Source of the DNA: Bettongia penicillata ogilbyi
Lineage: Eukaryota > Chordata > Mammalia > Diprotodontia > Potoroidae
Assembly: GCA_023548195.1 (NCBI GenBank)
Contig: JAJHZJ010000121.1
Location: 1,922,220 to 1,986,219, forward strand
Direction of reading: 5' to 3'
DNA: 64,000 nucleotides
A model generated the notes under the pieces. The model saw only the letters and a list, made by a program, of their open reading frames with translations. It had not been told where the DNA came from and made no database searches. Positions 53,601-61,528 of the stretch are shown one piece after another. Each line of letters begins with the position of its first letter. Position 1 is the stretch's first letter. The position numbers and the translations under genes were made by a program.

Positions 53601-56600
53601 TCCTGACCAAATCATAAATACTGAAAACTAGTTATTGTTTCTTCCTGAAGCAGCATATTCTACTGCTAGATACAGGGACCTGACCTGTGATTTCATAGGT
53701 ATAGAAAACTACTAAGTAAAGAAACTCCTACAAAAGCAGATCAGTCACATATCACAAAAGACTATGAAATTTATCAATGAGGTAGAGCTAAACATGCTTT
53801 AGTGGCCTGGGAGTTTGCCTGATTTAAACCCTGCTGAAAACCTATGAGCTATAACCAAGGCTACAATAGAAAAACGAGTTTGTCAAAAGGATGCTTTATA
53901 TTCGATGTAATACAAGTATGGTTTCCTAGTGAATTTAAAAATGTATGAACTCAACATCAAATCACATAAAACAAGTGATTGAAGCAAAAAAAAAATCTTT
54001 TAAAGCTTCTTAGTCAACAGATTAATTATTTTACTTTTCCCAGATAATTTGCACAACACTATTTGATTGCAACATGGGTGATGTTGGCAATTCACTGGGA
54101 ATGTAGACTTGTTGCTGTCTTAAGTCCTAGCAACAAAAGGTTACATACATGGATAACTATGATACAAATTAAAACATAGATACATCTGTTTCATATGGGG
54201 GGGGCAGAAATCTTAGGTAAATGTGAAGTGGTTAATTTTGTAGTTCATTAAGACCCACCTCTCCATCTCTTTCTGTATGAACTATGTACCCACACTGTGC
54301 TTATGTCTGTGGATGTTTGTTTTAACCTAAGTCCAGTTCCCTACACTAATACTTGTTTGATTTCATCTTCTTCATCCCTAGGTTCTTACCTAGTCAATCT
54401 CTGTGGGGTCCAATTCTGTTGTCCAATATGGTGGATGTCTTGGTTTGTCATCCACAAATCTGATGAAAGGGACCATCTAATCACTGATCAAAATGTTGAA
54501 AAGGACTAAGAATAGATATGTGACATTATTACAAACCTTTCCATGTCAGAGTGATATATACTAATTTGTAATAATGAAAATAATAATATATATAACACTT
54601 TAAGGTTTGCAGAGTGCATTTCATATGTGATCTTATTCAATCCATTCGTAACTCTTTAGGTCCAATTGTTCAATCAGTTTTGATTCCATATAATTACTTT
54701 CATCTAGGCCACAGCTGCCATCAAAAGACAGACAGAAGATGTAAAAAATTTAATGTAATACATTGGAAAAAGTGCTGGATTTAGAACCAGAAGACTTTAA
54801 GTTCAAATCCTGGTTCTGTCATTTACTACCTGTGTAGATTAGTGTGGATTAAGTATTTCTAAGTCTTCAGTGGTTCATCTTCGAAACAGAATGGACTAGA
54901 CCACATTGAAGGTCTGCTACAACTCTACAGAGTGGACTAGACCACACTGAAGGTCTGCTACAAGTCTACAGAGTGGACTAGACCACACTGAAGGTCTGCT
55001 ACAAGTCTACAGAGTGGACTAGACCACACTGAAGGTCTGCTACAACTCTACAGAGTGGACTAGACCACACTGAAGGTCTGCTACAACTCTACAGAGTGGA
55101 CTAGACCACACTGAAGGTCTGCTACAACTCTACAGAGTGGACTAGACCACATTGAAGGTCTGCTACAACTCTACAGAGTGGACTAGACCATATTGAAGGT
55201 CTGCTACAAGTCTAAATATCAGTTCATGATACCTTGATCCTAGAAACCTTGCCAATATCTCAGTACAATTTGCATAGCATTCCCATCTAGCACCTCTGCC
55301 AAAGGGAAATAAGGTTCGTCTCTTCAGATGTCCACAAACTAATATAACATCATCATTACTTTCCCTTCCAAGTACTCATAAACCAATTCCTTACAATATT
55401 CTAAAATGTGAAACCAAGTGAAGCTTGGCACATTTCAGAAAACCTACAAACAGTTTCCCATTTAAAGAGAGAGAGGGACAGAGAGAAAGAGAGAGACACA
55501 GAGAGAAAGACAGAGAGAGGCAGACAGACATGTGGGGGCGGGGTGTGGTAGAAGGAGAGGGGGAGAGAGGAAGAGGGAGAGAGACTTTTGATTCTTTTGC
55601 TCTGTGGCAACTCTCCCATTTTCCATTACTCTTTTTTCTGTGCTAAAACTTTGGCATGACCATTATTTCTAAATTATTTGATTTACTGTTATTTTTTTTA
55701 ATCAAATCTCCTAACTTGACTACATGAAATGGAGGTAAATACTGTCACTAAGTCATCTCACTTATCATACGTTTTCTCTCACTTCTCACTAATTTAAATT
55801 TTATGTCTTAGCCTAGAGATTTTTGTCTTTACTAGAGAATACAGAAGCAAAATAGAGTAGTTCTATGCTATGTCTTAAACTTTCCAAGCAATAGATCCAT
55901 CCATTTTTTTATTTTATTAATCATTCTTACTCCTTCCCACATCCCCACACCTGCAATGTCCACAGCTAGTAAAGGCTAGGGTTTTTTGCCTTCTGGGTTT
56001 GGGCTGGAAGAATAATAGTTCACATTTGTACATCATTTTTCAGCTACTTTAATCTCACCCTCTAAGCTAAACAGTACACGTAACAAGGAAACTAAGGTTT
56101 GAAATGACTTTCTCTAGGTTCCATTGCTAATAAGAATTTTCCTATTCTAGTCCATTCTTTACTCAACTATCAAAGTTATCTTGCTAAAGTGCAGGTCTGG
56201 CCATATCTCGTTTGTGTTCAATAAACTACTTCTTAATAAATAATATTAATTAATATTATTATATTATTAATAAACTACTTCTGTTCAATAAACAAGCTCC
56301 TTCGTGCCTCCAGGATCAAATATAAACTCCTGTTTGGTTTTGAAAGCTCTTTATAATCTGTCCTCTTCCTACTTTTCCAGTGTTCTCCCATCTTTCTCTC
56401 CACCTACTCTATAGTATAGTGATTCTGTCCTCCTTACTATAACTCCTCTCAGCTCCATGTACTATGACTGGCTTTCATACCTGGAATTCTCCCCATTCTC
56501 ATTTTTACCTCCTGACCTCCTGGGTTTCCTTCTAATCTTAGCTAAAGCCCTATCTTTTCCAAGAAGGCTTTCCCTGGCCAGTGCCTTCCCCAGAGATAAC

Positions 56601-59600
56601 TCTAATTCAGTGCCTTTCCTCTAAGACTAACTCCAGGTTTATCATATGTTTGTGTGTATCTGCATACACATGCACACATGCACACACATCTTGTTTGTAA
56701 GCTGTCTCCCCTATTAGACTGTGAGCTCCTTGAGACCAAAGACTGTTTTTGCCTTTATATGCCTAATGTTTCACATAGTGCCTGGCACATAGTAGGTACA
56801 TAGTAAAACCTTATTGACTTGATATGGGAGAGGTAGAATTCAAACCCATGTTTTGATACGTGAGAGGAAGTGGATGCACCAGGTATAGATAGATTTTTTT
56901 CAATTAATTTAGCCAAGACAGTAAGACAACTCCTAATAGGGATGGTAGGATCAAATGAGGATTTTTTTTAAAAAGATAGGGGAGACAGGGCATACTTGCA
57001 GGCGGCAGGGACTATAGCAGCCTATAAATAGGAAAATCAAAGATTAATGACAAAGTAAAGATGATAAAGGAGGCAATCTGCTGGAGAAACAGATGGACTA
57101 GGATCAGAGGTCCACGTAGATAGACTTCAACAGATTGCTCAAAGGATGAATAAGACAAGGAAAGAATAACTGTGATCAAGAAAGTTGTAAGCACAGTTAA
57201 GTGGTAAAAATGATAGAGTGCCAGGCCTGGAGTCAGGGGAGCTCATCTTCCTGAGTTCAAATCTGACCTCAGACACTTACTAGCTGTATGACCCTGCGCA
57301 ATTCATTCAACCCTGTTAGCCTCAGTTTCCTCATCTGTAAAATGAGCTGGAGAAGGAAATGGCAAAGCCACTCTAGTTATCTTGGCCAAGAAAACCACTA
57401 AACACCTAATCAACTAAAGGGTATCAGGGCAAATTGGGAAAGAACCATAGGTTCTACGGCTAATGAAACAATGACTAGGAATTTACGATGGAAAATGGCT
57501 ACCAGATTATTCCAGTCAACCAACAGGAACTTCCTTGTGAAGACCTCATCCACATCCAACTAACCTCAATCATGTGCCCTCAATGCCTGTCAGAAAATAG
57601 CAAATCTGCTGTTTAATATTGTCCTCATGACTATTCTGTCTGGGTCCGTTGACTCTGGATTTGGTACACTAACCCAGTTCCTTGAATCCTGGCTTGTCTC
57701 CCAGTAATGTTCTCTCCCCCATCCTACTGACCATTTCCTTCAGGCTTTCTGTGCCTACCTTTGGCTGAACTCCCTTTAACAGTGTTATTTATAGACCAAA
57801 TTCTCAAGAGGTAATTTCTCCATACCACTGTAGTCACCCTACTCAATAACTGGATGAAATTCAGGGCCCTTCCACCTCCACTGACCCCAGTAAAACTATG
57901 AACCAAAGTTAACCTTAAGCCTTAATTCTGTCTGTCCCAATTCCTGACCTCAATCAAAGTGAGAACTTGAAAAAATCTTAGCTTAAAAATGCCAAGGTCC
58001 CCCACTGCATCCTGATATATATCTGACCACTGGACCCAGATGGCTCTGGAGGAGAAAGTGAGGCTGATGACTTTGCACAGCCCTCCCACACTCAAATCCA
58101 ATTCATTTCCAAGTCATGTCATCTTCTCCCTGATGTCATGTTCTTCTTCGTGAATAAAGGACAAACCACAACCTACTGTAAATAATAATAACTGCATAAA
58201 ATTTTTATTATATATTCCTATACTAATATCTAATTGATTTAATTAAGTAACTAAATTAATACTATTATTTCCATACCAAATTACTTTTGCAAATAATTTT
58301 TCATTGTTTACATTTAAATCTAATACAATTTGTCAAAATTTTGAAGTAAACATTCTTCATATCCCACATTTTCCTATTCTGCCTCGAAAATCTGACTGCC
58401 CCTCCCTATGAATAACGACGCTAGGGATAGATACTACATTTGAGTCCCAGAATTCTTCGTCTAATCCATGCCAAATTCAGTCAATAAGCATTTTTTAACT
58501 GTTGACTTCAGGCACTGTTAAGTATTCGGGAGATAAAGAAGAGGCAAAAACAGTTACTGTTATCAGGGAACTTGCAGGCTAATGGAGGAGACAACGCTCT
58601 CACACACATAAAAGTCATCACCTTCAAGATTAATTGAGTATATAAAGGGTATGTAGCTTTAGACAAGATGGTACTAACAGTCAGGGAAACAGAAGAATGC
58701 TTCCTAGAGCCAGTAGCCCTAGAGCTGTCATTTTTCCTTTTTTCTTATTCTCAACTTAAAACACAAAATAAATGAGCATTTCTATAGACGCTGTAGAATG
58801 GTGAATTGTACTTGAAAGTGGAAATATCTATAATGCAGAGCTTGTCAAGCTGAGTCTTAAAGCCAAAGATTCTCTTCCAATACTTCATCATCTTGCCCCC
58901 TTCTCAGACTTAAAGGATATAGGAACATACATTCAGAAGTGGAAGAGACCTCAAACATCATTCAGTCTAACCCTAGAGCATCTAAAAATCAGTCTTTTCT
59001 AACATAGTATTGCACTTGGAACACTTCAAATGGCAACCCTCTGGATACAGTCACCTATCACTTGGATAACAGTTTTCCCCTACGTATTCTGAGTTTCAAG
59101 TGTTCAACTGAGATAGTCATTATAGGTTTAAGATCTAAGACCATGTAGTCTTCTAGTACATCTGCAACTTCCACATAATTTGTACAATGCAAGGCAAGGA
59201 CTTAGACAACATTTCATTAACGTTTCTTGTAGCTAGCTAAGGGACAGGTCTTTGACCACACCTAAAATAGTCTAGAGGAGAAATGTAATGCACAAAGTCC
59301 TGGGACATATGACTCCTTAATGAAGCCAGAAACATATTGAAATGTAATTGGGAAAAATTAAGTTAAAGTAAGTTAAAATACAATAAAGCATAGAACATCA
59401 CATTTTAAAACTAAGTCAATATGCAGCCCAGAGTCACCCTCATGTATGGATGAGTAGCTCCTATTAATCTCAAATTTCTCCAACTCAGATTTCTATTTGA
59501 GTTTGACATCACTGGTCTAGATGAAGTTGTCCAGAGTTATTTGAGATCACCAAGTTCTTCCTGCTATCTCCAGGTTATCTCCCTAAGTTCTCTTCTTCTC

Positions 59601-61431
59601 TTGCCACGTAAAATCGGTAATCTCATTGATTGTTTCTCTGTGGGTGACTCCCATATCCATATATCCAGCCCCTGTATCTATACATCCAGCCCTCACATCT
59701 GAGTTTCTTTTCTGCCTACTGGACATTGCCACGTGGATGTGCCTTGTGTTTCCTCAAAATTAAAACATCTCAAAACAGAACTCACCTCTCTTCCTAAATC
59801 TGCCCTCCTGTTCCCTTCACTTATTTCTGTTGAAGTCATTAGCATCTTTTTAGTGTTTGGGGTTCAAAAACCTTTGTCAGCCTCCTGTCTTCAGTCTTCC
59901 TCATCCTTTATATTCAGTAAGTTGCCAAGGCTTCTTTACCCTACCTCCACAATATCTCACAACCATCATTTTCTCTCCATTCAGCCTCTTTCAGTCCATC
60001 ATTTCTCACCAAAACTACTACAATAGTCTCCTGCCTGCCCAGTGGATGGAGCACAGGGTGTGGAATTAGGAAGACTCGAGTTCAAATCTGCCCTTAAATA
60101 CTTACTAGCCATGACACCCTGGGCAAGTCACTTAACCCGTTTGCCTCAGTTTCCTCAGTCCTCTAAACTAGGAATAATAATAGCACCTACTACCCACAGT
60201 GAGGCTCCAATGAGATATTAGCAACAGGCTTACCACAGTGTTGGGCACACAGTAGGTACTTAATAAATGCTTCCTTCCTAATTGATCTCAGTGCTTCTAG
60301 TCTTTTCCTTCTCCAATCCATCCTTCACACAGCTATCCAATGATATTCCTGGAGCACAGCATCCCTATTCAAGACATCCTAGTGGCTCCCTATTGCCTCT
60401 AGGACAAAATATAAATTCCTTGGTTTGGACTTCAAATTTTTCAAAATTTGGTTTCAATGCACTTTTCCAGACATACTTTGCATTGTTTCTCACTCACTTC
60501 ATGTTTTAACCCAACTAGCTGATTTGCTGTTTTTCTATAAACTGAGTGCAATATGTGGTATGAGAAGGGGCCACTTATGCTTTGTAGATGCAGAATTATT
60601 CAAGCTTTAACCTTTAGCATAAAAAATATATGAATTAGCTCCAGAACACTGAAGAACCCCCAAAAGGCACTGATCATTTTTCTCTGGCAGAGTAGTTGCT
60701 ATCAAGGGCCCATTTCGCAAAAGCAGTAAAGAGGGAAGACCATACAAACACAACCTAGCTGCTAGAGATTACCACTTCTTTAAACTCCTGCCAAACAAGC
60801 CCACAACTTGATAGTGTTCATTCAACCCGAGGTGACAATTAGATTTAATCATTTCTAAGAACTATATTTAAGAAACTTGAAGTTTCATTTTTCTGCCCAT
60901 TTCCACTCCCATTTCTTCCTTCCCATGGTCTAGGCAGAACAAATTTATATTCCTCCCCTATCTCCACCAAAACCAAAACCACTGCCAAAATTTTTTACCA
61001 AGTTAAACACATTGAGTGTGGGGGTGCCAATTTTTATGAAAAATACTGACAAAATGGAATCTACCCAGAACTGTGAAAGGTACCAATTAGTAAGAAAATC
61101 ATGCCACACATTAGAAAAAACCTTGTGAACTAGGACAACGGAGGAGGGGGAGGGGGTAACACAGCTGTCTCCAAAGTTTTGCATCAGCCTCCTCTCCAAG
61201 AGGGAGTCAGAACAAGGGCCAACTGATGTTCAATTGCTATTACTTCAATCTGGCAAAAGAAGACATTTGCAGACAGCTAGCTGTTTAGAAAGTGGAGTGC
61301 CTCCCAAGATAGTGAGCATGGCCTACAGACAGCAAGGGTGCATGGTCGCTTGCAGGATGTAGAAAGGATGGCCAGTTGGCCAGTTAGGGGAGGACTCATA
61401 GATAGGCAATGTTCCGTTTCTTCCTCCTTTA

Positions 61432-61528
<97 letters not shown>

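Noticed and set aside
54889..55213. Regularly spaced repeat considered as a CRISPR-like array
   Set aside because: The units are directly adjacent with no unique spacers, and the context is a marsupial intron. It is a VNTR.
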